Below, one piece after another: positions 33,960 through 46,681 of a DNA stretch of 64,000 nt; position 1 is the stretch's first letter; each line of letters starts with the position of its first letter. The notes below the pieces were generated by a model, which ran no database searches, had not been told where the DNA came from, and saw nothing but the letters and a program-made list of their open reading frames with translations. The translations under genes were made by a program, and so were the position numbers. The stretch spans positions 147,552,127 through 147,616,126 of the forward strand of contig NC_134833.1 in the NCBI RefSeq assembly GCF_004210375.1, written 5' to 3'. The DNA is from Tachypleus tridentatus. Its lineage: Eukaryota > Arthropoda > Merostomata > Xiphosura > Limulidae.

Positions 33960-34490
33960 AAATTTCTCCTTTTTACCTCCCATCCTTTTTCGAGCTCTCA
34001 AACTCTACTAATAAAAAAAACAAATATACACCCTTACCCTCATCTACATATACAGACACATTTTCAAAATTTGAGAAAATGGTGAAGGTAAGATTTTCCC
34101 ATAGAGAGATTATGTTGACTATCCGATAATATTCCAAATATTGTTAAATAACATTAAAAAGTATTTCTTTTATTAGATATTCCAAAGCCTTTCACACAAC
34201 TAACAACTAATTTAATTGTCCTATAATTGTTTACACAACTTCTATTTTCTCTCTGGAAGACAGAAGCGACGTTACCTAATTTTTATTCTGATGATACTTC
34301 TCCACTTTTCAACGGCTTACCAAAAACGGAGGCAAATATCTCACATATCCAATTCTTGGTGTTATTTAAAACACCCAGAGAAATATTATCTGGCTAAGTA
34401 GTCTTATCACTCTTTAAACTTCCTAAATTTATTTAACAGCTTCAGAATATATGCAATTATCTTGTTCATTTTTGTTTTAATCTTCATTCT
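33960..34490 (-). mobile_element. CR1/L2-like LINE fragment, RT N-terminus
   Basis: Third copy of the fragment at 2,440-3,300, on the same strand, shortened at the linker side. It ends in a small gatgagta-type tandem repeat (34,490-34,530). Confidence 0.55.
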
Positions 34491-34530
34491 TAAAGATGAG
34501 TAAGTAAGATGAGTAAGATGAGTACATGAG

Positions 34531-34577
34531 TAGCTTTATTTGTTTTCAATTTCGCTACTTGAGGGCTACCTACGCAA
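34531..34577 (-). repeat. SINE 3' fragment
   Basis: About 47 bp on the minus strand match the SINE tail region (gagggctacctacgca), joined to block Q of u7. Confidence 0.6.
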
Positions 34578-34584
34578 GTGGCTT

Positions 34585-34923
34585 GATTAACTGTATTTGT
34601 CACTCAGTTTTCACAGGATTTATCCTTTAAATTAAGTTTTGCTGCTTAATATTTCACATATTTTAAAAGATGATTTACCTACCTTGAAAGATGTCATTCT
34701 AGATAAAAAGACAATTTCGTAAAATATTTTGAAAGGTTTTTAAAAAAGAAATGTTATCCGTAAATAATTCGCCAATGCATATACAGGGTTGTTATCATTA
34801 TCTATAATTTAAAACAAAGTAAGAATAAAATATGTAAACTTAGATAATAATTACTCTTTGTGATTTATACTGAAACGTTTGTATCTTATTATACTCTAAA
34901 CCTTTACCACAACAAATTTTTTT
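34585..34923 (-). repeat. Paralogous unit u7: Q and R fragments
   Basis: Partial Q (34,585-34,700) and partial R (34,700-34,915) in minus-unit orientation. It forms a (-,+) pair with u8. Confidence 0.6.
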
Positions 34924-35118
34924 GATACCAAACATACTCGCTCTTACATCCGTTGGGACATTATAAGTAACGGTCAAATACTGTATGTTGGTAAAAGGGT
35001 AACTCAAGAGTTAGCAGTGAGTGGAGATGATTAACTCTCTTCCCTCTAGTCTTACATTGTTAAATTAAGGACGGGTGGCGCCCTCGTGTAGCTTTGCGAG
35101 AAATTTCAATTCAAAAAC
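34924..35118 (+). mobile_element. SINE lacking its tRNA head
   Basis: It starts at the ccaaacatactcgctc body boundary and runs to the 3' end, with a small internal deletion in the agatagccc region. It is 5'-truncated. Confidence 0.88.
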
Positions 35119-35339
35119 CTTCCAAAGATTGAATCCAACCTTTTTTTTTTTTTCTACTGAACATTTGACTGTGCAAATCGCTGGTATCAAAACCCAATTT
35201 TTGACCTCCAGTTTGCCGATATTGTGAGTTTTAGTTTTTTTTGTCATATTTTTAGCTTATTAGAAAATTATAAAATTTTCGTGTTTTAAAAAATTAAGGC
35301 CTACACTTTATGTAGTTTTAGAAAAGATGAAAGTTTCTT
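35119..35339. other. No recognisable feature
   Basis: T-rich spacer containing a short poly-T run. A 60-codon minus-strand frame overlaps the SINE end and is not coding. Confidence 0.5.
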
Positions 35340-37301
35340 GATCATTACACATTAAACTTTGTCAATTTAAATGTGTTTAAAAAACAAAATTAAAATATTT
35401 TAGCACAAAATAACAAGAATTTAATGATATAATGAACGTATGAATTATTAACTATGTTAATATTCATTTATGTTCAACATTATTTTGTCTTCTTCGTCCT
35501 ATGGTTGAGCTCCGAGTTTCGGAGTTCGTAAGCATTGATTGAATCTGTGTGACACTATAAACTATACATCGAAACGTTTAGCTGTTAGTGTGTAATAAAA
35601 GTGAAAGTAAATCCTTTAGTGTTTTTGTGTAGGGTTATGTTTTTTCTTTCTTTTTATTCTGAAGTTGAAAATTAGGGACACAGTAGATAGCCTTATTGAC
35701 TTTGTCATATAAACAAACTATAAAAGAAATAATTATATTATGTGTATTTACTAGTATACTGTGTTCTAGTGGTGGATTGAAGGTAGGTGTTCCAAAAACG
35801 TTTTCATCCTTTAGACTCAATTAAAGTACTGAATTTTTATTTTAAGGATATGACGACGACATACGCTGTTTTATTCGTTGCAAAAAATAAAAAAAATGAA
35901 TATTTATCAACTCTGCAGTCAGTTTCAAGTCACTAATGTATGCACCACACAGGTATCTTTCTTTCTGGCACGTGTTCAACCTACAGCACAACTGTTTTGT
36001 GTTGTTTCTGTTATTCGTATAAGTTAATTAGATTAATAGTCCCGCCCAGAAAAAACAAAATAAAAAAAAGAATGTGACGTTGTATTACACAGTTTACAAC
36101 TGCTGTTTCTAAGTTATACACGTACAATAACAATATTCACCTCAGCAACACGAGAGTTAGACAGAGCACAGTTTCTTTTCACAAAATAGTCATAACTTTT
36201 CCGTTACCATACACTGCGATATTCAGCTCTGAATCAGGTTAGTTTCGATGTTTGTACATTTTATTCATACTTATATACATTTGACTCTTTTTAATGTGGA
36301 CGCAATCGATTGAAGTAAAGTTAGGGAAAAAACAGTTTCACTGCAGTCTATATTTCGAAATTAAAGACCATAGTAAAGGGAACAAACTGTCAAAAGCCTG
36401 ATATAGCAACTTGTTACGACACATTCGTGCATCCTTTAAGGTCTTACGTTATCTCTTGCCAGAAATAAAACTAGAAGAGAGAAACACATCCAAACGTATC
36501 AGTCAATAAACTAATTTATCTAATATCAGACTTCAGACAGTTTGTACAGTTCACTGTGGTTGTATTTTTCAATATTTGTTACAATGATAATATGTTCTTC
36601 TTATTATTATTATCTCTTGTGATGTACAGTTATTAATCGAGAATATTGATAACATACTCTGTTGGTTAAGGTTGAGAGTTGTCGAAGGTACATACGTTTC
36701 TGTTTAAACGAGAAAATTCATTATTAGCTAAATTTACACATCTGAATTATTAGTTTGTTTCAAATTGAAAACCCTGCAGATGGCGAGTTGTTTACGGACA
36801 GCATTTCTTGTTTTTCATTGTCCGTTCTTTAATTTCAAAACATATAAAATTATTACTTTTCTCTGTAAATCACTTGACAAGCTTCTGCGTTAAATAATTA
36901 TCGTAATATTTGGTAACTTAGTTTGATAGCACAGAACTTTGATGATATTAAATTTGTTAATACAAAGACTTTAAAAGCAGAATAGAGAGGTTTGGTTTAT
37001 TGTTTCTCGATATCATAATAACTTATTGAACCTGGTAGATTACGTGGTGCAGAAGTAATTAATGTAGTTTTAAAAACCTTTACAAATATTTTATGAAGCT
37101 AGTGTTTTATCCGGGATAACATTTTCAAAGTAAACACAAGTAAAGAAATCATCGTTTAAAATATCTGAAATATTCTTCTTATAATGTAGTTCAGATAGAG
37201 AGTTATTCACCATCTCTGTAACCAGTAAAACTTAATTGAAAAGAGAAATCCTGTTAAACCTGAGTGACAAATACAGTTGATCAAGCTTCTTACGAAATGA
37301 A
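35340..37301 (+). repeat. Paralogous unit u8: S, T, R and start of Q, ending at the gap
   Basis: S (35,340-35,830), T (35,860-36,260), R (36,290-37,200), Q (37,200-37,301). It is in the orientation that predicts a plus-strand transporter next, which is where the N-gap begins. R and Q are near-identical to 13,940-14,955 in u4, and S is near 43,150-43,650. This is the only plus-orientation unit that shows S, T and R together complete. Confidence 0.75.
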
Positions 37302-37801
37302 NNNNNNNNNNNNNNNNNNNNNNNNNNNNNNNNNNNNNNNNNNNNNNNNNNNNNNNNNNNNNNNNNNNNNNNNNNNNNNNNNNNNNNNNNNNNNNNNNNN
37401 NNNNNNNNNNNNNNNNNNNNNNNNNNNNNNNNNNNNNNNNNNNNNNNNNNNNNNNNNNNNNNNNNNNNNNNNNNNNNNNNNNNNNNNNNNNNNNNNNNNN
37501 NNNNNNNNNNNNNNNNNNNNNNNNNNNNNNNNNNNNNNNNNNNNNNNNNNNNNNNNNNNNNNNNNNNNNNNNNNNNNNNNNNNNNNNNNNNNNNNNNNNN
37601 NNNNNNNNNNNNNNNNNNNNNNNNNNNNNNNNNNNNNNNNNNNNNNNNNNNNNNNNNNNNNNNNNNNNNNNNNNNNNNNNNNNNNNNNNNNNNNNNNNNN
37701 NNNNNNNNNNNNNNNNNNNNNNNNNNNNNNNNNNNNNNNNNNNNNNNNNNNNNNNNNNNNNNNNNNNNNNNNNNNNNNNNNNNNNNNNNNNNNNNNNNNN
37801 N
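37302..37801. other. Assembly gap, 500 N
   Basis: Exactly 500 N, the usual placeholder for a scaffold join of unknown length. Long open frames reported across it are artefacts of N translation. Left of it is the 5' side of a plus-oriented unit; right of it is the 3' side of a minus-oriented unit. Confidence 1.
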
Positions 37802-38239
37802 TTTCTCATATTTTGAAATTTTGTTTAGAGGATGGGACAACCAAGATGAATTAACATGTATTTTGTCCTCAATAAACTTTATTTTATGATTTAAGAAAAA
37901 TCTTGATCATATGTGAATGATAAGGGCTGGGTTTTAAATATTTATATATTTCACAAGTACAAAATATACACCAGGAAAACACTAATACACAGCTTAAGTG
38001 TAATTGTTTTTCAAGGATAAAGTACGAACAATATTTACAGCGTGAAGAAACACTATTTAAAATTACAATGCCTATCGAAATTCTATCTTGGAACATTACA
38101 CCATATTGAACCTACACTAAACCTTAAGTATATGCTTGGAATCCTCTTTTGTTTTTCCAATTTTGTATTTTACTATTTCACTAGTTTTTGTGTGTTAAGT
38201 GACCATAAAGCAACGTAATTCTCTGTTGCACTGAACTTG

Positions 38240-38560
38240 CTATACGTATTTAAAGTCTGATTTTACTATAATAAGCCTAACATGTCTACAAAGTTTAAAA
38301 ACTGGTTATTATTTATACTATACTTACTGTGCACAGTTTGAAATCTGACTGTTAGTAAAATCAAGTATGCAAAGTTTAAATACGAGTGTTACTGACATTA
38401 TGGTTTCAAAAATTCAAAACTATCTGTTATTGATACCATATCTACAAATTTCAAAAGCTTAATTTTGTTCAAATCGATTTTACATAATTTAAAACTCATT
38501 ATTATTGAAATCATGTTTGTTCTAAAAGGTTGAAAATTGAGTATTATAGAAATCCTACTG
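38240..38560 (+). repeat. Block W, degenerate minisatellite of about 40-45 bp units
   Basis: Roughly seven diverged units built on a core like gtttaaaactgagtattatt plus gaaatcatgtttg and a variable end. Equivalent arrays are at 975-1,175, 22,310-22,600, 33,040-33,235 and 55,820-56,020. This one has the most units. Confidence 0.7.
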
Positions 38561-38643
38561 AATTCGTTGTCAACAATAATTGGTTCAATGATTTTAAGAA
38601 CAGATTTTTTTTACTTTTAGATAAGAATCGTTATAAAAAAATA

Positions 38644-38915
38644 GGGCCAACATGGCCAGGTGGGTTAAGGCGTTCAACTCGTAATCTGAGGGTCGCGGGT
38701 TCGAATCACCGTTGTTCCATATATGCTCGCCCTTTCAGCCGTGGGGGAGTTATAGTGTGACGGTCAATCCCACTATTTGTTGGTAAAAGAGTCGCCCATG
38801 AATTAGCAGTAGGTGGTGATAACTAGGTTCCTTCCTTCTAGTCTTACACTGCAAAATTTGAAACGGTTAACGCAGATTGTTCTCGTGTAGCTTTGCGCGA
38901 AATTAAAAAAACACA
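38644..38915 (+). mobile_element. Full-length tRNA-derived SINE
   Basis: Box A (tggccaggtggg), the anticodon-like ctcgtaatctgagg, box B (ggttcgaatcacc), the body and an A-rich tail. This is the best preserved head in the window. It has no counterpart at the other W blocks, so the insertion is specific to u9. Confidence 0.94.
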
Positions 38916-40039
38916 TAAAAAATATATTCTGAGCCATTAATTTGTATGTTTTGTAAGCTGTAAAATTTACACCTAAAATTAGAACAAAACGATAACAGAA
39001 TGAGTTAAAATATGCCAGGAAGAATAAAGAAAAGCGACACCTATATGGTTGTTTGGGGACCTTCAAAAGTCATTATTTTACTTTATTAGTTCTCTTCATT
39101 TTTCGCTGAATGTATGGTCGGAGGTATAAATACAACTGAGTTAAGGTTAAATGTAAGTGAATTAAACTTGGTAATTTTAAGAAAATATTTTGTTCAGCAC
39201 AATGGAATTATCCTCAAGTGATGACAACGATTGAAACAGAAGAGTTTTGCTTTTAAAATTAGTACTCTCTTTTTAATTTTAAATACTTCTCAATCAGAAT
39301 ATACGTTACAACATAAGTACACAGAGAAAGTTGATGAAAACGTTTGGAGTACTTTCGATAACCTTATTTACACGATCAGTTACAAATGATGTTATGATTT
39401 AAAACTCGAAAGAAATATATTTTGGACGACAAATACAATATGATTTATTAGTTACTATAATAGATTTATATTAATATCAAACAACAATGAGTAGTTGGCA
39501 AAAAGGGACATCTTAAAAACAACTACACTTTTGAAACATTTCAGTATTTACGATCTAACACATTTTTGAATGTTTGTAATTAAGCACAAGCAAACTAATG
39601 AGCTACCTGTGCTCTGTCAACCACGGTTATCGAAACTCATATTTTAGCGTTGTAAGTCAGCAGACATACCGCTTTTCCACTGGGGAACAATTTAACACAT
39701 ATAGCAGCAATAAAGAGTGGCTTAACTTACGTACGGGAAAATGATACAATGATGGACATTTAAGCGAAGGAAAATTCGAAACTACCGCAAATATTTTCCG
39801 GACTCAGCAACAAATAATTGGAAATATAAAGATTTTGTTTTTAATTCATGGTTTATATAAAACTTTATAAAATTGTAAGCAGATGAACGTACACAAGTTT
39901 CAAATATAATGTTGTTTACTTTTTGTTTAAACCATTTCTAACGTAAAAAAAATTAACAGTACGAAAGTTTTTCCTTCTTCTGTAATTTCTTTTTATTTAC
40001 TGTAAATTTCTAAAAACAAACACATGAAGCACAAATAAA
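38916..40039. other. No recognisable feature
   Basis: AT-rich DNA, apparently single-copy in this window. The 87-codon minus-strand frame at 38,803-39,066 starts outside the SINE and runs into it, so it is not a gene. Confidence 0.55.
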
Positions 40040-40384
40040 CACATGGAAGTTTCGTGAAGAAAAATCGAAGCATGTCTCATTGAAACATAGAAAGTTTATT
40101 TTGAGGTCAGAAACAGATCTTTAATAATCACGTTCATCAAAGTGAAACAACAAACTAATCACGTGGATATGTATGTCACCATCATTAACTATCGAAAGTT
40201 ATAGACTTAACTTCAAGCATCAATGTTAAAACTATTTATTGTTCACTACATTACGAGCATCGGTTATCAAAAGCTTTGAAATAGTAATGATAAAACAGTG
40301 AAAAAGTTATTATGCAAAAAATAATAGAAACCAAATAATATTAATAACAGCACGAAGTAAATTGTTATGTGAAAATATTAAGAA

Positions 40385-41427
40385 CTAATTCACTTTCCTT
40401 AATGTTGTTAAAAGAACACCAACAAAAATTAAAACAGCGCCAAAAATGCTACACCAGGTGGCGATGGTATTTAATATGAAAATATCGAACAAAAAGGCTG
40501 TAATTATATTTACAGTTTGAGCAACAGACACAGGTCCAGCATTTTCCACTTGTAAGGCTATTGTGGTGAGGAGTTCATTCAGTGTAATACAAATTCCAGA
40601 ACTCACAACAAGAACACTGTTTTTTACCACAAGATGATATTTGAATTTCTTCGAACAAGAACAGTAGAAAGATTCCGGCAACAAAGCTAAATGTAGACAT
40701 AATGGCAACCACAACTTGAAGTGGTGATTTTTGAAGTTTACGGGCCATTGTAAAGCTTTGTTTGTTTGTTTGTTTGGGAAATTAGCATAAAGCTACTCGA
40801 AGGCTATCTGTGCTAGGCGTCCCCAATTTACGAGTCGCACGCCTTACGCGCGTGGCCATGCCAGGCCTGTCATTGTATAGCAACAAGCTTTCAATAGACA
40901 CGAGAAAATCAAAAAATAATTCCTTTCCTCCTACGTCATGAATATCTTGAAACGTTCGTACAATAAACTTTGGTTTGATAACTAAAATAATGCACGTCAT
41001 CGTCAGCATTAAGACGAATACATTGTAAGCCCCACAACGTTCTATCAAAACCAAGTAAACAAAGAAAACTAATGAACACAGGAGAATATAAATAGATTGT
41101 GGAAGCATCCGCAAGAGGGAGCCAATGAAAACAGTATATCATTAGTGCTTTTACTATTCCACCAAATATAGCTCTAAAAAATAAAATAATTCTTTCTACT
41201 TCTTCTCCGATGTAATTGGCTTTCGAATAAATAATAAAAACATTATAAATTCCCCACTGGATAAGAGCTTGAGTTACCAGAAACTGGGCTGAACTAATTT
41301 CTGACACCAGCTTCAAATTCAAAATCGCCAGAGAATACATGAATCCAGATGTCATTCCCAAAATAATTTTAATTCCAGAAACAGACTTGAACTTCTTGAA
41401 ACTAAATGTCTGGTCAGAAGTTTTCAT
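40385..41427 (-). pseudogene. SLC35G1-like EamA/DMT transporter pseudogene (copy 2)
   Basis: Mirror of 15,657-16,705. The N-terminal part is open for about 163 codons from the ATG at 41,427 and keeps GMTSGFM (no stop there, unlike copy 1). A one-base insertion after SPVFIS shifts the frame, giving a tail of unrelated residues ending near 40,936. The SINE fragment (40,757-40,868) interrupts the sixth membrane segment. A further frameshift is near 40,620, and the C-terminus is then open to the normal stop (40,385). The first 120 or so residues could still be translated but would make only about four membrane segments. Confidence 0.92.
40757..40868 (-). mobile_element. Internally deleted SINE inside pseudogene copy 2
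   Basis: The same deleted SINE as 16,224-16,334 at the same position in the transporter, which shows that the two pseudogenes descend from one already disrupted copy. Confidence 0.9.
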
Positions 41428-43655
41428 GTCCACAGTTGTATGTCGAAGAAGATGCTACGAATAAAATTAAACTATTAATTTGTGTCTATTTGTAATAACT
41501 TATTTCTAAATATATCTTATTAATACAATAAAGCACTACACTTCTCAGATTTTGTTGTTAGTATATATTTCTGAAGAATTGAAAACGACTTATTCACGGT
41601 TTCATCCTAATTCCTTTCTAAGGACAAACATAATACGGTCTTCAATGTTTGTAATAAAAAATATGTCGTATATAAATCTTGTTATTGATGATCGGTCTGT
41701 TTTGTCAGTTTATTATTTTCATATAAAATTATCTCTTGCTATTTCTGTACATATGTTTTAAACCAGGATTTTGTATTTTAAATAATAATTTCCGACCAAG
41801 ATAATGTCAAATATACAAATAGAACTAAAAAGGTTACGTACAAATTAATGATTATTATAATAGTTTGATTAGATTAACGTAACTTAAATCACAAGTTCGT
41901 AAATGTTAAAATGCATTTATCCATTAATAATGTTCTTGGACATAATTCTTAAAATATCTTCAGATATTTGTTCACTTTATGATATTTAACATAGTTCTAA
42001 ACCAATACACCAAGTTAAAATTCCATTTGCATAGTTATAAAGTTGATATGAACCACGTTGAAAGTTATTTTAAACGGTATTTTATTGAATATTTGAAAAA
42101 TATACTAGCTATAAAGAAAGATGGAGTGTTTCATTTCGTAAGAAGCTTGATAAACTGTATTTGTCACTCAGGTTTAACAGGATTTCTCTTTTCAATTAAG
42201 TTTTACTGGTTACAGAGATGGTGAATAACTCTCTATCTGAACTAAATTATGAGAAGAATATTTCAGATATTTTAAACGATGACTTCTTTACTTGTGTTTA
42301 CTTTGAAAAAAGTTATTTCGGATAAAAAACTAACTTCATAAAATATTTGTAAAGGTTTTTTAAAACTACATTAATTACTTCTGCACCACGTAATCTACCA
42401 GGTTCAATAAGTTATTATGATATCGAGAAACAAGAACCAAACCTCTCTATTCTGCTTTTAAAGTCTTAGTATTAACAAATTTAATATTATCAAAGTTCTG
42501 TGCTATCTAAATAAGTTACCAAATATTACGATAATTATTTAACGCAGAAGCTTGTCAAGTGATTTACAGAGGCAAGTAATAATTTTATATGTTTTGAAAT
42601 TAAAGAACGGACAATGAAAAAACAAGAAATGCTGTCCGTAAACAACTCGCCATCTGCAGGGTTTTCAATTTGAAACAAACTAATAATTCAGATCTGTAAA
42701 TTTAGCTAATAATGAATTTTCTCGTTTAAACAGAAACGTATGTACCTTCGCCAACTCTCAACCCTAACCAGCAGAGTATGTTATGAAAATTCTGGGTTAA
42801 TAACTGTACATCACAAGAGATAATAATAATAAGAAGAACATGTTATCATTGTAACAAATATTGAAAAATAAAACCACAGTGAACTGAACAAACTGTCTGA
42901 AGTCTGATATTAGATAAACTAGTTTATTGATTGATATGTTTGGTTGTTGTTGTTTTTTCTTTTAGTTTTATTTCTGGCAGAAGATAACGTAAGACCTTAA
43001 AGGATGCACGAATGTGTCGTAACAAGTTGCTATATCAGGATTTTGACAGTTTGTTCCCTTTACTATGGTCTTTAATTACGAAGTATAGACTGTACTGAAA
43101 CTGTTTTTTTCCCAAACCTTACTTCAATCGACTGGGTCAATATTAAGAAGAGTTAAACTTTGTCAATTTAAATGTGTTTATAAAACAAAATTAAAATATT
43201 TTAACAAAAAATAACAAGAATTTAATGATATAAAGAACGTATGAATTATTAACTTTGGTAAAATACATTTATGTTTAACATTATTTGTGTCGTGTTTATC
43301 CTGGGGTGGAGCTCTGAGTTTCGGAGTTCGTAAGCATTGATTGATACTGTGTGATTCCATAAACTATTCATCGAAACGTTTAGCTGTTAGTGTGTATTAA
43401 GAGTGAAGGTAAATCTTTTAGTGTGTGTGTGGTAGGGTTATGATTTTTCTTTCTTTTTTGTTCTGCAGTAGAAAATTAGGGACACAGTAGATAACCTTAT
43501 TGACTTTGCCATAAAGGCAAAATATAAAATAAATAATTATATTATGTGTATTTACTAGTGTACTGTGTTCTAGTGGTGGATTGAAGGTAGGTGTTCCAAA
43601 AACGTTTTCTTAGCTTAGACGCAATTTAAGTACTGAACTTTTATTTTAAGGATAT

Positions 43656-43711
43656 GACGGCTAGAGCAGATAGCCCTTGTGTTTCTTTGTGTAAAATTCA
43701 GAAACAAAGAA
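43656..43711 (+). repeat. SINE 3' fragment
   Basis: Mirror of 13,374-13,430, between u9 and u10. Confidence 0.75.
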
Positions 43712-43749
43712 ACAAGTAGTGAAAAGTATCCAAAAATGATTACACTTAA

Positions 43750-44300
43750 CTGTTTCAAGTTTATACGTTAAATTAATAATAATAAAATTTGGTAACTTAT
43801 TTTTATTGCACAGAACATTCATATTTGTAGGTTCGTTCATACTGGGACCTTAAAAGCAAAACAGACAGTTTCTGTTCTTGTTTCTCGTTATGAGAATAAG
43901 TTATGAAGACTAGTAGACCATGTGGGGTGTAAGAAACTACCGTAGTGTTAAAAAAACGATAAAATATTTTATGAAGCTAGTTTTTTTTCCGGAATGACAT
44001 TTTTTCAAGGTAAATAAATTATCGTTTAAAATATCTGAAATATTCTCTTCGTAACTTAATTCAGTTAGGGAGTTATTCATCATCTCCGTAACCAGTAAAA
44101 TTCAATTTAAAGGAGAAATCCTGTAAAAACTTAGTGACAAATATAGTTGATTAAACTACTTATGTAATGAAACTCTCCATCTTTCTTTAAAGTTATTTTG
44201 TTTTTACAATATTTAATAGAATACCGTTTAAAATAATTTTGAATGTGGTTCTTATCAACTTTATAATTAATTAGATGATTTTAGAATTTCATCTTATTAT
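43750..44300 (+). repeat. Paralogous unit u10: R and Q
   Basis: Mirror of u3. With u9 it forms a (-,+) pair around block S and the SINE fragment. Confidence 0.65.
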
Positions 44301-44307
44301 ATGGGTT

Positions 44308-46681
44308 TAGAGCAAGAGTGGTCAACGTACTTTTATAGTGGTCACAACTGTGGCTAATAAAAACAACGTCGGCCACACTATTAAAAAAAACAAAAAAGGA
44401 AGAGCTTAGTTTAATCAAAACAATTGAATTTCAACTAACCCCTTCAATGTTAAAATTGATGGGGGTTTTCCTTAACAAGTTTCGTGAAATTTGGCTCAAT
44501 ATCTATCCTCAATGAACATCTTAGCTTTGCCTCTAAATTTACGTCAGTAAGTAGAGATCTGTATCTAGACTAGAGAGAATCTAGCGTAAAAATGTTGACC
44601 TACACACCAAAATGGATCAAAACATGGAAAATGTTTTTGAAATTGCTATCTTTAAATTTGAAAGACTTTCATTTAACAGAATAGTGAGCCACATCTCTGA
44701 TAGAGCATTTTTGTTTAACTTTTATATGTTCTACACTTTGCAGGGTTAACATCCCGTCTTCAAATCCACACTTATCCAAATACAAAAAAGATGTAATTTC
44801 CTTTCTGAAATTTCCTAAGTCAAATCGAGAAGGATCATGCAAAAATTCAAATAACATTTTCATATTTTTAAATTCAGATTTTGGATCCAGTTTACATAAA
44901 GATAATCTTTAGTATCAGAGAAATCATACTCCTTATTATTTTCTAGAAAACATTTCAACTTTGCAAAATGTGACAAATTATTCTTTTGTAATTGTTCCAC
45001 CAGGAGGTTTAACTTTAATTGAAATTTACAAATAGACTATGATTGTTCGCTTATTATTTGACCTGTTCCCTGAAGCTTCGTATTCAAATTATTTAAGTGA
45101 GCCATCATGTCGCACAGAAAGTTCAAATCACACTGCCATAAATAGTTTCAATTTCAGAGAACTTTTCAATGTTACCTTTTTCAACAAAATACTCTTTTAT
45201 TTGAGGAAATAAGGAAGTAAATCGTTCCAAGACTTTTCCTCTACTTAACCATCTCACATTTGCAAAATCAGTAAGATCATCAAAATTACAGTCACTGCTT
45301 TTCTATAAAGACTTAATTAACAAACTGTCGAGGGATGAGAGAGCTTCCACTTCTAATACTATTCACAATTTTTATGACAATTTTTTCAATTCATTACGTT
45401 TAGACATCTGAGCACATAACTTTCCCCGATGCAAAATGCAATTGAAAGATGGCAGCGTGGACTTCACATTATTTTCAGTTAAATGCCGCTTCAAAAGAGA
45501 AACAAATCTCAATTCGCCAAAGTCACAGCGAGAGCGCCATATTTTGTGACAGAAACCAGTTTTGTTTTTTTAATCTAGATTGTATTTATTTGAAATTTAA
45601 GATAATTTTTGAAAGATGTTTCTTCAATATGTTCGATCTCGTAATCCACAAAGGCCAAGCATTTCTTCCGTCACTTGAAGATCTGAAATTACATGTCGAA
45701 CTCAAAATATCAACTGTGCAGTGTCACTAACATCTGTTGACTCTTCTAGTGCTTAAGAAAAATACAAACATTCTTCTAGTTGTTCAAGCAACTGACTTTC
45801 TATATCTCTCTCTAACTCTAATATTCTATGGACAATTGTTCTTCAACTTAATAGCAAATTATCTACCTTTTAAAGAATATCATTTTTTATTTTTGAATCA
45901 TAATTTTCAAACATAGTTTCAATGACAACAACCAATATTTCTTTTATTAGTTCAGCATAAAAAAATGATTTCTTTTTTGAGCTAGAATCCAAGCTATTTT
46001 ATAGCTAACTAACGTAACTAGTTCTATCGATGATAAAAATATTTTTAGACGTCCATTTTGTTCATTAAGTTGTGCTTTCAGGCGGCTAATTTCATTCATA
46101 CGATTTTTGCTATCAACTGGAACTTTTACATTAAATTCGTTGTGAAAATTCTTAAAGTGTTGCTTAAGAATGTATAATTTATTATTCTAAATATTTTGTT
46201 ACACAAAAGATACACTGACTTATTATTCACTTCAATCACTTCAAATTTAAACTTTAATTAAGTTCTCGTTTCACGTTTCTTCAGTCACGCGACATTCTCT
46301 TTTCAGCAGTAATGCTAGAATCAATTATATTGTCTTTATTTTCTGAGTGTTCATCAGCATCTGGATTATTTCGTTTTAGAATTATCCACTTATCCATATT
46401 GCGGGATTAAAAACAAAATATATTTAAGCATTTGGAAGTTGTACAATAAAAATATGTTTGCAAGCGTTTGCAAAACAACATACACTCGATAATAAACATC
46501 CAAACCAGACTGACGTTACAAAATGCCTGTAACACAGGTAGAGCCTGTGTCAGTGATGAAGCGCGCGACATTAGCAATGACGTGAGGCAATGCAGTTCTT
46601 GACTATCAAGTTTGTGATAAAAAATAAATGATGGAAAAGTTTATTCCTAAACTCAAGCTGACCACAGTTGTACTATCCGCT
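44308..46681 (-). mobile_element. hAT transposon with dead transposase, mirror copy
   Basis: Mirror of 10,402-12,775. The transposase-like start (MDKWIILKRN) is near 46,397. The C-terminal frame is shortened to 44,669-44,863 by a change that is open on the left arm, so the two relics have begun to differ after duplication. The 93-codon frame 45,449-45,730 is antisense to the transposase and identical to that at 11,352-11,633; it is a shadow. Confidence 0.8.

Larger units (their letters stand above)
24092..34490 (+). repeat. Left copy of the older inverted duplication (arm C)
   Basis: This copy is collinear in reverse with 54,060-63,934. Paired landmarks are transporter start 24,092 with 63,934, LINE 5' end 27,823 with 62,477, short open frame 29,953 with 59,002, SINE 31,786 with 57,197, and LINE fragment 34,387 with 54,159. 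The coordinate sum moves between about 88,030 and 90,300 because the copies differ by large indels. The right copy lacks the Penelope-like segment (24,870-26,640), the two LINE copies carry different internal deletions, and the left copy lacks the decayed element near 55,000. Divergence is clearly higher than between arms A and A'; the paired short open frames differ at about 15% of residues. Confidence 0.85.
37802..43650 (-). repeat. Paralogous unit u9: V, W, transporter pseudogene, Q, R, S
   Basis: V (about 37,802-38,110), W (38,240-38,560), a SINE, unassigned DNA, transporter 3' flank (40,040-40,384), pseudogene (40,385-41,427), 5' flank (41,428-41,978), Q (41,979-42,240), R (42,240-43,130), S (43,150-43,650). 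From 40,040 rightward it mirrors u4. The V and W part is related to u5 and u12, but it is not present on the left arm beside u4. Confidence 0.75.

Noticed and set aside
37207-37854. Open frames of about 200 codons across the middle of the window
   Set aside because: They consist almost entirely of N translated as X across the assembly gap.
38530-38760. 76-codon frame and the similar frame at 57,014-57,268
   Set aside because: They are translations of SINE sequence.
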